NCBI RefSeq assembly: GCF_024346375.1
Contig: NZ_JAGQCV010000003.1
Span: forward strand, 124,001 to 188,000
Direction: 5' to 3'
Length of the DNA: 64,000 bases
Origin: Synechococcus sp. ATX 2A4
GTDB lineage: Bacteria > Cyanobacteriota > Cyanobacteriia > PCC-6307 > Cyanobiaceae
A model generated the notes under the pieces. That model searched no databases. It saw nothing but the letters and a program-made list of their open reading frames with translations, and was not told where the DNA came from. This document shows positions 27,759 through 37,989 of the stretch, piece after piece (position 1 is the stretch's first letter; every line of letters begins with the position of its first letter). The position numbers and the translations under genes are program-made.

Positions 27759-28520
27759 TCAGAGAGCAGCAGCCAGTTCGGCGCAGCAGGCCGCGAACGC
27801 CGCCGCCGGATCGGGTGCCGCCGTGATCGGCCGGCCGATCACCAGCTGGCTGGCGCCGCCGGCGATCGCCTGGGCCGGCGTGAGCACGCGGGTCTGGTCG
27901 CCCATGGCGGCGCCAGCGGGGCGGATGCCCGGGGTCACCAGGGCGAAGGGCAGCGGATGCTGCGCCCGCAGCTCGGCCACCTCCAGCGGTGAGCACACGG
28001 CGCCGCGCAGCCCGGCGGCGGCCGCCAGCGCCGCCAGGTGGCTCACGTGGGCGGCCATTGCCACCGGCACCTGCCGCTCGGCGGCGAAGCGCTCCGCCTC
28101 CCAGCTGGTGAGCACAGTGACCGCCAGCAGGGTGGGCGACGCGGTGCCCTGGGCGGCAGCCCCCTGCTCCGCCGCCGCCAAAGCCGCCGCCAGGGCCTGG
28201 CGGCCGGCGCTGGCATGGACGGTGATCAGCTCGGCGCCCAGGGCGGCGGCGCTGCGGCAGGCGCCGGCCATGGTGGCGGGGATGTCGTGGAACTTCAGAT
28301 CCAGAAACACGCGCAGGCCACGGCGGCGCAGTTCGCGCACCACCTCCGGCCCAGCGGCGGTGAACAGCTCCAGGCCCACCTTCACCCAGCGCAACTCGGG
28401 AATCGAGGCGGCCAGTGCCAGGGCGCTGCCGGCATCGGGGCGGTCGAGCGCCACGATGATCCTCTGCGCAGGATCGGCCAACGCCGTGGCGCCCCCTGTG
28501 TTGCGCTCTGTGCTGGCCAT
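27759..28520 (-). CDS. pyrF: Orotidine 5'-phosphate decarboxylase
   Basis: PyrF makes UMP from OMP, the last step of pyrimidine synthesis. The 253-residue barrel has [25 protein letters not shown] and the catalytic Asp-Lys-Asp block in [18 protein letters not shown]. The phosphate-binding end is [16 protein letters not shown]. The start overlaps the tyrS stop by one base, so both are read from one transcript. Length and motifs are normal. Confidence 0.95.
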   Translation of the reverse strand: MASTERNTGGATALADPAQRIIVALDRPDAGSALALAASIPELRWVKVGLELFTAAGPEVVRELRRRGLRVFLDLKFHDIPATMAGACRSAAALGAELITVHASAGRQALAAALAAAEQGAAAQGTASPTLLAVTVLTSWEAERFAAERQVPVAMAAHVSHLAALAAAAGLRGAVCSPLEVAELRAQHPLPFALVTPGIRPAGAAMGDQTRVLTPAQAIAGGASQLVIGRPITAAPDPAAAFAACCAELAAAL

Positions 28521-29818
28521 CAGGCCACCAGCCGCCGGAAGGTCTTCTTGCCGAGCTGCAGCACCTTGCCCTCCAGCTCCGCCGGGCTGCTGAATTCCAG
28601 GTTGGGATCGCTCAGCTTCTCGCCATCAAGCTTCACGCCGCCGCCCTGGATCTGGCGCCGCCCTTCACTGCTGCTGGCGCAGATCCCGATGGCGCTTAGC
28701 AGGAAAAACGCCTTGGCGGGAAAGCGCACCGTCGCCAGTGACGCCTCCAGCACGTCGCAGGCTTCGCCGCGGGGCAGGCCGCCATCTTCCCCATCAAGCC
28801 CCTCGCTTCGCCCTGCCCCCACCAGGCCGGCCGCATCGGCCTGGGCCTGCACGGCCGCCTGGTGGCCATGGCGAGTGGCGGTCACCTCCAGCGCCATCGC
28901 CTTCTGGCGCTCCCGCGGGCTGGCCGGCAGTGCCTCAAGGTCGAGGTCCGTGAGCAGGGTGAGGTAATCGTTCACTGCGGCATCGGGCACCTTCTCCAGC
29001 TTCGAATACATCGAGAGCGGATCGTCCTGGAGCCCCACGGTGTTGCCCAGGCTCTTGCTCATCTTCTGCACGCCATCAAGTCCCGGCAGGATCGGCAGCA
29101 GCAGGCCGAACTGCGGCGGCTGGCCGAAATGGCGCTGCAGATCGCGGCCCATCGCCACATTGAACTTCTGATCGGTGCCGCCCAGCTCCAGGTCAGAGCG
29201 CACCGCCACGGAGTCGTAGCCCTGCAGCAGGGGATAGAGGAACTCGTGCAGGGCGATCGGCGTGCCGCCGCCGTAGCGCTTGGAGAAGTCGTCCTTGGCG
29301 AGCATCTGGCCCACGGTGCTGATGCCGAGCAGCTCGATCACCTGCGGCAGATCGAGCGCCGCCAGCCACTCACTGTTGCGCCGCACCTCCAGCCGGCCGG
29401 GGGTTTCGAAGTCGAGCAGGGCCCGCTGCCGCGGTTGCCCTTGGCCCAGCTGCTCCAGGTAGGTGGTGGCATGGGCCGCCACCGCCTCGGCGCTCAGCTG
29501 CACGCGGGTGGCGCTCTTGCCCGTGGGGTCACCGATCCGGGCGGTGAAGTCGCCGATGATCAGCACGGCGGTGTGGCCGGCGTCCTGGAAAGCGCGCAGC
29601 TTGCGGAACAGCAGGCTGTGCCCCAGATGGATGTCGGAGCCGGTGGGATCGATGCCGAGCTTGATGCGCAGGGGCCTGCCCTGGCGCTCAGCTTCCGCCA
29701 GCCGCGCGGCCAGGGAGGTGCCGCTGCCGGCCAGCGGTCCAGCCTCGTGCGGAAAGAGATCCGCCAGGCCCCGGCTCAGCCATGCCGGCACGTCCGGCCA
29801 CACGTGCGCCTGACCCAT
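28520..29818 (-). CDS. tyrS: Tyrosyl-tRNA synthetase
   Basis: A class I tRNA synthetase of 432 residues. The HIGH-like box is HLGH in [17 protein letters not shown] and the KMSKS box is [13 protein letters not shown]. The tyrosine-binding region includes [23 protein letters not shown]-terminal S4 domain, [18 protein letters not shown], binds the tRNA. The layout fits the TyrZ-like bacterial subgroup. It is upstream of and overlaps pyrF. Confidence 0.95.
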   Translation of the reverse strand: MGQAHVWPDVPAWLSRGLADLFPHEAGPLAGSGTSLAARLAEAERQGRPLRIKLGIDPTGSDIHLGHSLLFRKLRAFQDAGHTAVLIIGDFTARIGDPTGKSATRVQLSAEAVAAHATTYLEQLGQGQPRQRALLDFETPGRLEVRRNSEWLAALDLPQVIELLGISTVGQMLAKDDFSKRYGGGTPIALHEFLYPLLQGYDSVAVRSDLELGGTDQKFNVAMGRDLQRHFGQPPQFGLLLPILPGLDGVQKMSKSLGNTVGLQDDPLSMYSKLEKVPDAAVNDYLTLLTDLDLEALPASPRERQKAMALEVTATRHGHQAAVQAQADAAGLVGAGRSEGLDGEDGGLPRGEACDVLEASLATVRFPAKAFFLLSAIGICASSSEGRRQIQGGGVKLDGEKLSDPNLEFSSPAELEGKVLQLGKKTFRRLVA

Positions 29819-29869
29819 CCACCTGCCCCGTCCGTGTCACGACCCGTCGCGGCGGATCGTAGGCAGGCG

Positions 29870-30193
29870 TCAGCTGGAGGGGCCCAGTTCGCTCTTCATG
29901 CGCTCGAGCGTGAGATGCATCTGGCTGAACATCTGCTCGGGCGTCATGCCGAACTGGCCCAGCTGGGTGCGCAGCTGCTCGACCGTGAGCTTGGCCTGAA
30001 AATCCTCCGAGAGCTCGAAGCGCTTCATGAACACCCGGTAGCGGTCCATCAGCTCCTCCATCCGCTCAATGAAGAGCTTCTTGCCCTCCCGATCGAACTT
30101 GCCGTAATCGGAGCCCAGCTGGGTGAGCTCCTGGTAATCGGTGAACAGGCGCCGGGCTTCGTCCTGGACGATCTCGGATTCGAAGAAGCCCAT
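29870..30193 (-). CDS. DUF1825 family protein
   Basis: The 107-residue protein begins MGFFESEIVQDEARRLFTDY. It is almost all helix and contains FDREGKKLFIERMEELMDRY and LSEDFQAKLTVEQLRTQL. This is DUF1825, a cyanobacteria-restricted family without known function. The ATG at 30193 is the conserved family start; an upstream in-frame start would add an unrelated leader. It is divergent from the HhH gene with 133 bases between, and converges with nothing. Confidence 0.88.
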   Translation of the reverse strand: MGFFESEIVQDEARRLFTDYQELTQLGSDYGKFDREGKKLFIERMEELMDRYRVFMKRFELSEDFQAKLTVEQLRTQLGQFGMTPEQMFSQMHLTLERMKSELGPSS

Positions 30194-30326
30194 CAAGCAG
30201 CCGGTCACTGAGCGATCTGATCGATTCTGCGGCGCCCGCCGGTCCGCTGGTGAGTACGGATTGGCGTATCGACCGCCCCCTGCCGCTAACTTCGGCCCAG
30301 TCCGTCGTGGCTGAAGGGGGGCCGCC

Positions 30327-31013
30327 ATGGCCAGGGGGCACTGGTTGGATCCGCTGGCACGCCGGCTGCTGATCGCCACGGGGCAGATCGCGCCGCCGCC
30401 GCCGCTCTGCCCTGAGCCCGGTCAGCCCAGTAGGGCCGAGGCGGCCGTGGAACGCGACCTGCTGGCCTTGAAGCTGAAGCAGAACCCGGCCCTGCGGCTG
30501 CGGGATGCCCAGGAGGTGCGCCATGCCGCCGCCCTGGGCTGGCGGCTGGATGTGAACCGGGCCACCCCCGGCGACTGGCTGCGGCTGCCCGGCTGTGAGC
30601 CGCACCAGGTGGACCTGCTGCTGCGGCTGCAGGCCGGCGGTGTGCAGCTCAGTGGCGAGGACGACCTGCAACGGTTGCTGGGCCTCAGCGAAGCCCAGCT
30701 GCAGTGCTGGCTGCCGCTGCTGGAGTTCCGCTGGTATGGAGAGGCCGCGCCGCTGCGACCGGCGCCGCTGGATGTGAACCGTTGCAGCGCCGAACAGCTG
30801 GGGGCGCGGTTGCTGCTGGACCCCCCCCGCTGCCAGCGGCTGGTGCGCGAACGGGGTCGGGGGCCGTTTCAGGATCTCGCCGATCTGCAGCAACGGCTGC
30901 AACTGCCCCCCCACCTGGTGGAGGCCCTGATCGGCAAGGTGAGCTTCGGCCGCGGGCCGGTGGGGCCGGATCTGCCGCGGCCGGCAGCGGCGCCGCAGCG
31001 GCAGCGGCCCTGA
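30327..31013 (+). CDS. Double helix-hairpin-helix (ComEA-like) protein
   Basis: The 228-residue protein has two helix-hairpin-helix units: LDVNRATPGDWLRLPGCEPH (about residues 72-91) and LDVNRCSAEQLGARLLLDPP (about 149-168), each followed by a segment like FQDLADLQQRLQL. HhH units of this kind bind DNA backbone without sequence choice, as in ComEA. There is no signal peptide or N-terminal anchor, so it acts in the cytoplasm, unlike true ComEA. The GIY-YIG gene starts two bases after its stop. Confidence 0.8.
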   Translation: MARGHWLDPLARRLLIATGQIAPPPPLCPEPGQPSRAEAAVERDLLALKLKQNPALRLRDAQEVRHAAALGWRLDVNRATPGDWLRLPGCEPHQVDLLLRLQAGGVQLSGEDDLQRLLGLSEAQLQCWLPLLEFRWYGEAAPLRPAPLDVNRCSAEQLGARLLLDPPRCQRLVRERGRGPFQDLADLQQRLQLPPHLVEALIGKVSFGRGPVGPDLPRPAAAPQRQRP

Positions 31014-31015
31014 GC

Positions 31016-31627
31016 ATGGGTCTGCCGCGCCAGGGTCAGCTCAACCTGTTCGGCGCCGGGTCGCCCTCCCCGGCCAGCGAGCAGGCACCCAGCGATCTGC
31101 CGTTGGCGCGGCACCAATTGTTGCGCTGGCAGCAGGGCCTGGCCGACTTTCAGCGTCCCCTGCACCGCAGCAGAGCCGGCGTTGCGCAACGCTCGCTGTT
31201 CGGGGCCAGCGGGGCCGATGCCGCCGCTGAGCAGGCCGCCGGCTTCGATCCGCTGGCCCTGGCGCCGCTCAACCTGCAGTTCTGGCGCTGGCCCGAGCCG
31301 CCGCAGCAGGGGGCGGCGCTGTATGTGGTGATGGACCGCCAAGCCCAGCTGGAGCACCCCCTGCTGCTGTACGTGGGCGAAACGGGCTGCGCCGATCGCC
31401 GTTGGAAAGGCGAGCACGACTGCAAGACCTACCTGGCCGCCTACGACGAAGCCCTCCGCCGCTGCGGGCTGGCCAGCGGGTTGAGCATCCGCTTCTGCAG
31501 CGACGTGCCCGGGGCGGTCAAACCGCGCCGGGCCCTGGAGCAGGCGCTGATTCGCCGTTGGCAGCCGCCGTTCAACAAGGAAACGCGGCAGCGCTGGGCC
31601 ACCCCCTTCACCGCCGACCCGGCCTGA
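31016..31627 (+). CDS. GIY-YIG nuclease family protein
   Basis: The 203-residue product has a disordered N-terminal 85 residues and then a GIY-YIG nuclease domain. ALYVVM stands for the first motif and LLLYVGETG for the second. A basic helix DRRWKGEHDCK, the metal-binding Glu in RALEQALIRRW and the closing PPFNKETR follow. These nucleases cut DNA with one divalent metal. It directly follows the double HhH gene. The pair together resembles the two functional halves of UvrC (GIY-YIG and HhH), but neither is UvrC. Confidence 0.82.
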   Translation: MGLPRQGQLNLFGAGSPSPASEQAPSDLPLARHQLLRWQQGLADFQRPLHRSRAGVAQRSLFGASGADAAAEQAAGFDPLALAPLNLQFWRWPEPPQQGAALYVVMDRQAQLEHPLLLYVGETGCADRRWKGEHDCKTYLAAYDEALRRCGLASGLSIRFCSDVPGAVKPRRALEQALIRRWQPPFNKETRQRWATPFTADPA

Positions 31628-31689
31628 GCGCCGCCGGGGGACGGGGCGGGGCGGCATGGCTACGATCGCGCCTCCAAGGTTGAAGCTCC

Positions 31690-33168
31690 ATGGAGTTCCG
31701 CACCAGTCCCGCCGCCTTCACGCAGTGGGAAGGCGACACCCTGGCGGTGGGGGTGCTGCAGGGGGATCCCGTCGGGTGGCTGCCGCTCCTGTCGTCCCGC
31801 TTCAGCCTCGACCTGGCCGCGCTGCTGGAGCAGCGCCGCTTCAAGAGCAAACCCGGCGACTGCCTGGCCCTGCACCTGCCCGCCCACAGCCCAAGCCTGC
31901 TGGTGCTGGTGGGCCTGGGGGAGGCCGGCAGCCTCGACGGCGCCGCCCTGCGCAGCGCCGCTGCTGCCAGCGCCAAGGCCGCTGCCGCCTCCGGTGGGGC
32001 GCTGGGGCTGGCCCTTCCCTGCGAGGGACTTGATCCCGCCGCCGCTGCCACGGCCATCGCCGAGGCGGTGCGGCTGAGCCTCTACAAGGATCAACGCTTC
32101 AAGAGCGAGGCAGAGCCCCAGCCGCTGCCGGAGAGCGTCACCCTGCTGGGCCTGCCAGAGGCAGCCGGCGCCGGCCTCGCCGCCGTGGCCGCCACCTGCG
32201 CCGGCGTGGAGCTGGCCCGTGAGCTGGTGGCCGCCCCGCCCAATGCGGTCACCCCCGAGGCCCTGGCCACCGCCGCCGCCGCCATCGCCGCCGACTTCGG
32301 CCTGGAACTGAAGGTGCTGGAGCGCGACGACTGCGCAGCCCTCGGCATGGGGGCCTACCTCGGCGTGGCCCAGGGTTCGGACCTGCCGCCCAAGTTCATC
32401 CACCTCACCTACCGCCCCGTCGGCGGCTCCAGCCGGAAGCTGGTGTTGATCGGCAAGGGGGTCACCTTCGATTCAGGCGGCTACAACCTCAAAACCGCCG
32501 GCTCCCAGATCGAGATGATGAAGTACGACATGGGCGGCAGCGCGGCGGTGCTGGGGGCGGCGCGTGCCATCGCCGAGCTCAAGCCGGCGGATGTGGAGGT
32601 GCATGTGATCGTGGCCGCCTGCGAAAACATGATCAGCGGCAACGCCATTCACCCCGGCGACATCCTCACCGCCTCCAACGGCAAGACGATCGAGATCAAC
32701 AACACCGATGCCGAAGGGCGGCTCACCCTGGCCGATGCCCTTGTCTACGCCTGCAACCTGGAACCCGATGCGGTGGTGGATCTGGCCACGCTCACCGGCG
32801 CCTGCGTGATCGCCCTGGGCGAGGAGATCGCCGGGCTGTGGTCGGTCAGCGACACGCTGGCAACAGCCCTGGTGGATGCCGGCGAGGAGGGCGGCGAGCT
32901 GTTCTGGCGCATGCCGCTGCATGCCGCTTACAAACAGGGCCTGAAAAGCCCGGTGGCGGATCTCAAGAACACCGGGCCACGGCCGGGCGGGTCGATCACG
33001 GCGGCCCTGTTCCTCAAGGATTTCGTCACGCCTGATCTCGCCTGGGCCCACCTCGACATCGCCGGCACCGTGTGGAGCGACAAGGGCCGGGGCCTTGACC
33101 CTGCCGGTGCCACCGGTTTCGGCGTGCGCACCCTGGTGAACTGGGTGTGCCACGGCGGCCCGGCTTAA
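31690..33168 (+). CDS. pepA: Leucyl aminopeptidase
   Basis: PepA is a hexameric di-metal M17 peptidase that removes N-terminal residues in the cytoplasm. The 492-residue protein shows IGKGVTFDSGGYNLK (metal Asp and Lys), KYDMGGSAAVLG and the family signature NTDAEGRLTLADAL with Asp, Glu and Arg. The C-terminal GLKSPVADLKNTGPRPGGS is conserved. N-terminal 170 residues are the less conserved regulatory or DNA-binding domain. It is 62 bases downstream of the GIY-YIG gene. Confidence 0.95.
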   Translation: MEFRTSPAAFTQWEGDTLAVGVLQGDPVGWLPLLSSRFSLDLAALLEQRRFKSKPGDCLALHLPAHSPSLLVLVGLGEAGSLDGAALRSAAAASAKAAAASGGALGLALPCEGLDPAAAATAIAEAVRLSLYKDQRFKSEAEPQPLPESVTLLGLPEAAGAGLAAVAATCAGVELARELVAAPPNAVTPEALATAAAAIAADFGLELKVLERDDCAALGMGAYLGVAQGSDLPPKFIHLTYRPVGGSSRKLVLIGKGVTFDSGGYNLKTAGSQIEMMKYDMGGSAAVLGAARAIAELKPADVEVHVIVAACENMISGNAIHPGDILTASNGKTIEINNTDAEGRLTLADALVYACNLEPDAVVDLATLTGACVIALGEEIAGLWSVSDTLATALVDAGEEGGELFWRMPLHAAYKQGLKSPVADLKNTGPRPGGSITAALFLKDFVTPDLAWAHLDIAGTVWSDKGRGLDPAGATGFGVRTLVNWVCHGGPA

Positions 33169-33198
33169 GGTTCACCACTGACGCCGCTCGCCGACGCC

Positions 33199-33447
33199 AT
33201 GGCCGCCAAGAAGATCCGCTGGTACATCCGCGCGCAACTGGGCGTGCTGCTGCTGCCGCTGGGCCTCTGCCTGGTGGGTGAGGCGATCAGCCGGAGAACC
33301 CTGCAGGTGATGGCGGTGCTGGTGAAAGCGCCGCCCACCGGCCCCTGGTTCTGGTACGGCACCCTGGGGCTGATCTGTGTCACGGCAGGGGTGGGCCTGA
33401 TGGTGGAGAGCGGCCTGTTGAGCGGCTACCCCCGCCAGGCCCGCTAG
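33199..33447 (+). CDS. Small two-helix membrane protein, unknown function
   Basis: This 82-residue protein begins MAAKKIRWYIRAQLGVLLLP, a basic N-terminus entering a first membrane helix (about 13-30). A second helix, WYGTLGLICVTAGVGLMV, lies near residues 52-69. The basic start and the tail YPRQAR suggest cytoplasmic ends. Similar small proteins occur in picocyanobacteria next to pepA, but I know no function. It is 30 bases after the pepA stop and probably shares its transcript. Confidence 0.65.
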   Translation: MAAKKIRWYIRAQLGVLLLPLGLCLVGEAISRRTLQVMAVLVKAPPTGPWFWYGTLGLICVTAGVGLMVESGLLSGYPRQAR

Positions 33448-33491
33448 CTCCAGGGGTCAGCTGCCGGTTCGGGCAATCCGGCCATGACAAT

Positions 33492-33551
33492 CAGTTCAGC
33501 CAACTCGTCCAGACAAGCCAGTCCAGACAATCCAGTCCAGGCAACCAGTTC
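33492..33551. repeat. Degenerate 13-14-base tandem repeat
   Basis: About four imperfect copies of a unit like CAGTCCAGACAATC run head to tail, the best pair at 33519-33531 and 33533-33545. They lie in the 227-base gap between the small membrane gene (ends 33447) and the convergent gene ending at 33675. No coding frame or hairpin explains them. Confidence 0.6.
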
Positions 33552-33674
33552 GAGCGCCCTGCTTACTGTGCTTCGGCTCTGAGGCTGCATCCATTGCTGT
33601 GTGCGTGACTGCATCCATGGCCGCGGGCATGGTCGCGCTTCTCTGCCGGGGCCCACTGCTTGATGGATTGGGCC

Positions 33675-33863
33675 TCAGGCCGCCGCCACCGGCGCCGCGC
33701 CGCCCAGCAGCACGGCAGGGGATTCCAGCTCGTGGATCTGCCAGCGGGCCCGGTCGCCGAAGCTCATCAACAGGCGGTCGAGGTCGTCGACGGCTTGCTT
33801 CGGGCTTTCGTAGGGGCCGATATGGCGTGTGGCCAGGCCGTCCTTGATCGTCAGCAGATACAT
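33675..33863 (-). CDS. Small conserved-looking protein, unknown function
   Basis: A 62-residue protein begins MYLLTIKDGLATRHIGPYES, continues KQAVDDLDRLLMSFGDRARW, and has an Ala-rich end. The first 45 residues look like a small beta-alpha domain. The ATG at 33863 is favoured over an upstream in-frame start at 34010, which would extend into the msrA 3' end with Arg/Pro-rich residues. I recognise the type from picocyanobacterial annotations as a hypothetical protein only. Confidence 0.6.
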   Translation of the reverse strand: MYLLTIKDGLATRHIGPYESPKQAVDDLDRLLMSFGDRARWQIHELESPAVLLGGAAPVAAA

Positions 33864-33942
33864 ACAGGCACCGACACGTCGCCTCTGGTCAACGTAAGCA
33901 GGCGGCCCGCTTCTGGGAAGGGCTGAAATCCGCACGGATGTG

Positions 33943-34623
33943 TCAGGGGGAGCCCCAGGGGGAACCACGCCGTGCCGCAGCGCCCCAACGCTCGTCGAGG
34001 CGCCGATCACGGCCGCACGACCAGCGGTAATAGGAGTATTTCGCCTTGTTGCGTTCCGCGTAATTCTGGTGATAGCTCTCGGCGGGCCAGAAGCGCTGCA
34101 GCGTCCGCACCGGCACCCGCAGATCCGCGGGCTTGCGCTTCAGTTCGCGGGCGGCAGCGGCCTGGCTGGCGCGGGCCTGCTCCTCCTGGCGAGCACCACG
34201 CACGAAGATCGCCGGTTGGTACGACTGGCCGCGATCGCAGAACTGGCCGCCACCATCAAGTGGATCCACGTTGCGCCAGAAGGAGCGCAGCAGGGCCGGG
34301 TAGCTGATCCGGTCCGGATCGAAGCGCACCAGCACGGCCTCAAGATGGCCCGTGCCTCCACCCGTCACCTCTCTGTAGGTGGGATTGGCCTGGGCTCCCC
34401 CGCTGTAGCCGCTCACCGCATCAAGCACACCGGGGAGCTTTTCGAGGTCGTGCTCCAGGCACCAGAAGCAGCCGCCGGCAAACACCGCCTCCTCCACCGC
34501 CGCCAGCGCGGGCGGAGCAGTGGCGATCAGCAGCGTGAGCGCCAGCGCCAGCGACGCCAGCCAGCGATGCCAGGGGCGCTGCAGCGGGCGCCGCGACGGC
34601 GAAGGGGGAAGGAGCGGGTTCAT
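33943..34623 (-). CDS. msrA: Peptide methionine sulfoxide reductase A, exported
   Basis: MsrA reduces methionine S-sulfoxide. The active-site block is [20 protein letters not shown] with the catalytic Cys in GCFWC, and [39 protein letters not shown] and QNYAERN follow. The first 42 residues are a signal peptide, ending PPALAA, so the enzyme acts in the periplasm or lumen. This differs from the usual cytoplasmic form. Its ATG overlaps the lpxB stop by four bases, placing it at the end of the outer-membrane operon. Confidence 0.93.
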   Translation of the reverse strand: MNPLLPPSPSRRPLQRPWHRWLASLALALTLLIATAPPALAAVEEAVFAGGCFWCLEHDLEKLPGVLDAVSGYSGGAQANPTYREVTGGGTGHLEAVLVRFDPDRISYPALLRSFWRNVDPLDGGGQFCDRGQSYQPAIFVRGARQEEQARASQAAAARELKRKPADLRVPVRTLQRFWPAESYHQNYAERNKAKYSYYRWSCGRDRRLDERWGAAARRGSPWGSP

Positions 34624-35846
34624 GCCGGTTCAGCAACGCTGCGGGTGTCGGCGGTGCGGTGGGAGGCCGCCAGACCGATCTGATCCAGGATGGCGACTGC
34701 CGCTCTGCGGGTGACGCCCGGCTCGCCCAGGATGCCGCGCAAACGGCCGTAGCCCTCCAACATGCGCTGCCGCTCGGGGCCCTGCTCCAGCAGCGGCAAC
34801 GCCTCGGCAACGATCGCCTCGGCGGTGAGGTCGTCCTGCAGCAGCTCCGGCAGCAGCCGTTCCCCCAGCAGCAGATTCACCGGGGAGATGTGCGGCACGT
34901 TGAAGCCCAGCAGCCGCTTGGCGATGAAGGCGGTGGGCCGGCTGAGCCGGTAGCCCACCACCTGGGGCACCCCCCGCAGCGCCATCTCCAGGTTCACCGT
35001 CCCCGACTTTGTGAAGGCCAGAGTGGCGGCGGCACAGAGGGTGGGCTTGAGCGCGTCACAGCGGGCAGCCGGCACCACGGTGGCCTCCACCCCCGCAGCC
35101 GCCAGCCTGCTGGCCAGGGGCTGCTCGAAGCTGGGCAGGCCGGCGGGAACGATCACCTTGAGGTTGGGGCGCAGCTGCTGCAGGCGCGCGGCGGCGGCGG
35201 CCAACGGCGGCAGCAGGTAGCGCAGCTCCTGGGGGCGGGAAGCCGGCATCAGCAGCAGCAGCGGCTGATCCGGGGTGAGCCCCAGTTCACGCCGGGCCTC
35301 CACCGGATCGGGTTGCTCGCTGAGCGTGTCCACCAGCGGATGACCCACCCAGGTCACGTCGGCACCGTGGGCGGCATAGAAGCTGGCTTCCTGGGGAAAG
35401 ATCGCCAGGATCCTGTCGGTGAAGCCGATCAGGCGCATGGTGCCGCCTTCGCCGAAGCGGAAGGCCCACTCCTGCGGCGCGATGTAGTAAGTGATCGGCA
35501 CCCAGGGGTAGTCGCGGCGGATGCGCAGGCCCAAGCTCACGTTGGCGCCCATGTAATCGATCAGCACCAGGCCATCAGGGGGCGACTGGCGTAGCCACTG
35601 GCCCACCTTGCGCTGCAGCCGCAGGGTGGGAAGCACCAGGGGCAGGGCTTCCCAGAGGCCGATCGCCCCCATCGGTGCCGTGTTGGCAATCAGCCGGGCG
35701 CCGGCGCGCTCCATGCGTTCGCCGCCCAGGGCCACGATCTCCAGCGGCAGCTGGCGGCGTTGTGCCTCCGCGTGCAGCGCCTGGATCAACAGCCCCCCCT
35801 GCAGATCACCCGACACCTCGCCGGTGCTGATCAGCAACCGCGCCAT
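34620..35846 (-). CDS. lpxB: Lipid-A-disaccharide synthase
   Basis: LpxB condenses UDP-diacylglucosamine with lipid X to form the lipid A disaccharide. The 408-residue GT19 protein starts [20 protein letters not shown], the conserved N-terminus with the STGEVSGD block. [25 protein letters not shown] and [11 protein letters not shown] follow, and the C-terminal half has [12 protein letters not shown]. The ATG at 35846 overlaps the lpxA stop by one base; a longer in-frame start at 35909 would sit inside lpxA. It is peripheral to the inner membrane. Confidence 0.95.
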   Translation of the reverse strand: MARLLISTGEVSGDLQGGLLIQALHAEAQRRQLPLEIVALGGERMERAGARLIANTAPMGAIGLWEALPLVLPTLRLQRKVGQWLRQSPPDGLVLIDYMGANVSLGLRIRRDYPWVPITYYIAPQEWAFRFGEGGTMRLIGFTDRILAIFPQEASFYAAHGADVTWVGHPLVDTLSEQPDPVEARRELGLTPDQPLLLLMPASRPQELRYLLPPLAAAAARLQQLRPNLKVIVPAGLPSFEQPLASRLAAAGVEATVVPAARCDALKPTLCAAATLAFTKSGTVNLEMALRGVPQVVGYRLSRPTAFIAKRLLGFNVPHISPVNLLLGERLLPELLQDDLTAEAIVAEALPLLEQGPERQRMLEGYGRLRGILGEPGVTRRAAVAILDQIGLAASHRTADTRSVAEPA

Positions 35847-36667
35847 CAGCGCTGCGGCGGCAGGGGGCCGCGGCGCCCGGGAGCGATTGAGGCCTCCAGG
35901 AAACTGCACAGCTCCTCGGCCGCCGGCAGCAGAGGCTGCTGGCGCAGCTGCCGCAGCACCTCCACCAGCACCTCATCGCCGCGATAGAGGCGATCCCACA
36001 CCTCCCGCAGCTGCCGCAGCTCCGCGCCGTCTTCGCGGTCGGCAAGCCCGCTGCGGCGCAGGCCGATGCGGTTAAGCCCCCGCAGCCGGCCCGGGTGCCC
36101 TTCCACGATGGCGAAGGGAGGCACGTCGCGGTCGATGCGGCTCATGCCGCCCACCATCGCCAGCTTGCCGATGTGCACGAACTGGTGGATGCCCAGCACC
36201 CCACCGATCACGGCCCGATCCCCGATGACCACATGGCCGGCGATCGCCACGCCATTGGCCACCACGATCCGGTCGCCCAGTTCGCAGTTGTGGCCCACGT
36301 GGCTGTAGGCCATCAACAGGTTGCCGCTGCCGATGCGGGTCTGTTCGCCGGCGGCGGTGGCGCGGTTGATCGTGACGCACTCACGAAAAGAGTTGTCGTC
36401 CCCGATCACCACCTCGGTGTCAGCGCCGTTGTACTTGAGATCCTGGGGCTCGAGGCCGATGCAGGCGCCCGGAAACACCCGGTTGCGCGCCCCCATCGTG
36501 ACCCGGCCATCGATCACCACGTGCGGGCCGATGGAGCTGCCGGCACCGATCTGGACATCGGGTCCGATCACAGCGAACGGGCCGATCGCCACCCCTTCGG
36601 CCAGCCGGGCGCGGGGATCCACCAGAGCACTGGGATGGATCTTGGTCGTCACGGCGGAGCTGGTCAT
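35846..36667 (-). CDS. lpxA: UDP-N-acetylglucosamine acyltransferase
   Basis: LpxA puts the first hydroxyacyl chain on UDP-GlcNAc. The 273-residue product is a left-handed beta helix of hexapeptide repeats beginning [20 protein letters not shown]. The catalytic His is in [12 protein letters not shown], near residue 124, and [20 protein letters not shown] follows. A helical C-terminus completes the trimer. The ATG at 36667 is the family start, four bases after the fabZ stop. Confidence 0.95.
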   Translation of the reverse strand: MTSSAVTTKIHPSALVDPRARLAEGVAIGPFAVIGPDVQIGAGSSIGPHVVIDGRVTMGARNRVFPGACIGLEPQDLKYNGADTEVVIGDDNSFRECVTINRATAAGEQTRIGSGNLLMAYSHVGHNCELGDRIVVANGVAIAGHVVIGDRAVIGGVLGIHQFVHIGKLAMVGGMSRIDRDVPPFAIVEGHPGRLRGLNRIGLRRSGLADREDGAELRQLREVWDRLYRGDEVLVEVLRQLRQQPLLPAAEELCSFLEASIAPGRRGPLPPQR

Positions 36668-36671
36668 CCCC

Positions 36672-37130
36672 TCAGTCCACCAAAGAGAACATGAGCTCCC
36701 CTGAACACACCAGTTCTCCATCGACGGTGACGGTGCCTTTCACTTTGCCGAAGCGCTTGCGTTTGAGGGCGATCAGCTCGCAGGTGATCCGCAACTGATC
36801 ACCGGGCACCACCGGGCGTCGAAACCGCACGCCATCGATGCCGGCGAACACGAACAGCCCCTTCGGAAGTTCGGGCATCTGGCTGATGATCAGCCCCCCC
36901 ACCTGGGCCATCGCTTCAACGATCAGCACCCCGGGCATCAGCGGCCGGCCCGGGAAATGCCCCTGGAACTGGGGCTCGTTGAGGGTGACGTTCTTGATCG
37001 CCACGGCCCGCACACCCAACTCCTGCTCGATCACCCGATCGACGAGGGCGAAGGGGTAGCGATGCGGCAGCAGATTGAGAATCTGGTCGCTCGTCAACAG
37101 CGAGGTCTCGGGGGGAGAGAAGACGGACAA
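36672..37130 (-). CDS. fabZ: 3-hydroxyacyl-ACP dehydratase
   Basis: FabZ dehydrates hydroxyacyl-ACP in fatty acid synthesis and competes with LpxA for the same substrate pool. The 152-residue hot-dog fold has [14 protein letters not shown] and the active-site block [20 protein letters not shown], with catalytic His and Glu. A TTG at 37130 is chosen because it gives the normal length and lies just after the lpxC stop; there is no closer ATG. Its position between lpxC and lpxA is the usual one. Confidence 0.94.
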   Translation of the reverse strand: MSVFSPPETSLLTSDQILNLLPHRYPFALVDRVIEQELGVRAVAIKNVTLNEPQFQGHFPGRPLMPGVLIVEAMAQVGGLIISQMPELPKGLFVFAGIDGVRFRRPVVPGDQLRITCELIALKRKRFGKVKGTVTVDGELVCSGELMFSLVD

Positions 37131-37137
37131 GGGAACG

Positions 37138-37989
37138 TCAGGCAGTTCGGGAGAGGGAGGCCAGGGCGCTCGCCAGGGCTGTGTGCAGGCCGTGGGACCC
37201 GCGGAAGGCGAACACCTGGGCCATGGGCAAGCCCACCAGCGCCAGATCCCCCAGCAAGTCCAAGAGCTTATGGCGCACCGGTTCATCGCTGAACCGCAGC
37301 GGAGGGTTCACCCAGCCCTCGCCATCACAGACCAGGGCGTTGTCGAGAGCGCCGCCCTGGATCAGTCCGGCGGCGCGCAACTGTTCGATCTGCTCGAGGA
37401 AGCCGAAGGTGCGGGCGGGGGCGATCTCGGCCACGAACCGCTCCGGGGTGAGTTCAAGCGTGAACAACTGCTGGCCGATGGCCGCCTGGGGGTAGGCCAC
37501 AGCGGCACTGAGGCGCGGCTGTTCGCTGGGCAGGGCCACGGCGAAGCTCTCGCCGTGCTGGACGGTGAGCGGGGCTGCCAGGGTCTGCAGCGGCGCGCGC
37601 GGGCCGATCTCGCATAGGCCCACCGCCGCGATCGCCTCCACCCAAGGCAGGCCGGAGCCGTCCAGCAGGGGGATCTCCTCCCCTTCCACCAGAATGTCCA
37701 CGTGGCTCAGGCCCGTGCCCACCAGCGCCGCCAGCAGATGTTCCACGGTGGCCAGGCGGCCCTGGTCGAAGCGCAGCGCCGTGCACAGGCGCGTGTCGGC
37801 CACCTGGCCAGGATGGAGCGGCACCGGAGGCTGGGCCGGCTGATCCAGCCAGCCCACCGCGAAACCAGGCCGCTCGGTGGGCTCAAGGCGCACCCGCGCC
37901 ACGGCGCCGCTGTGGAGGCCCACCCCCGCGATCTCGACCGGGCCCGCCAGCGTCCAGGCACGGGCGTAGTCCGCCGGCCAGGAACTCAT
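37138..37989 (-). CDS. lpxC: UDP-3-O-acyl-N-acetylglucosamine deacetylase
   Basis: LpxC is the zinc enzyme of the committed lipid A step. The 283-residue protein has [16 protein letters not shown], the zinc His in [12 protein letters not shown], and the other ligands in [17 protein letters not shown] (His and Asp). A catalytic Glu is in VEHLLAAL-adjacent sequence, as normal. The ATG at 37989 overlaps the bamA stop by one base (TGATG). Picocyanobacteria make a simplified lipid A, so the presence of the pathway is expected. Confidence 0.95.
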   Translation of the reverse strand: MSSWPADYARAWTLAGPVEIAGVGLHSGAVARVRLEPTERPGFAVGWLDQPAQPPVPLHPGQVADTRLCTALRFDQGRLATVEHLLAALVGTGLSHVDILVEGEEIPLLDGSGLPWVEAIAAVGLCEIGPRAPLQTLAAPLTVQHGESFAVALPSEQPRLSAAVAYPQAAIGQQLFTLELTPERFVAEIAPARTFGFLEQIEQLRAAGLIQGGALDNALVCDGEGWVNPPLRFSDEPVRHKLLDLLGDLALVGLPMAQVFAFRGSHGLHTALASALASLSRTA

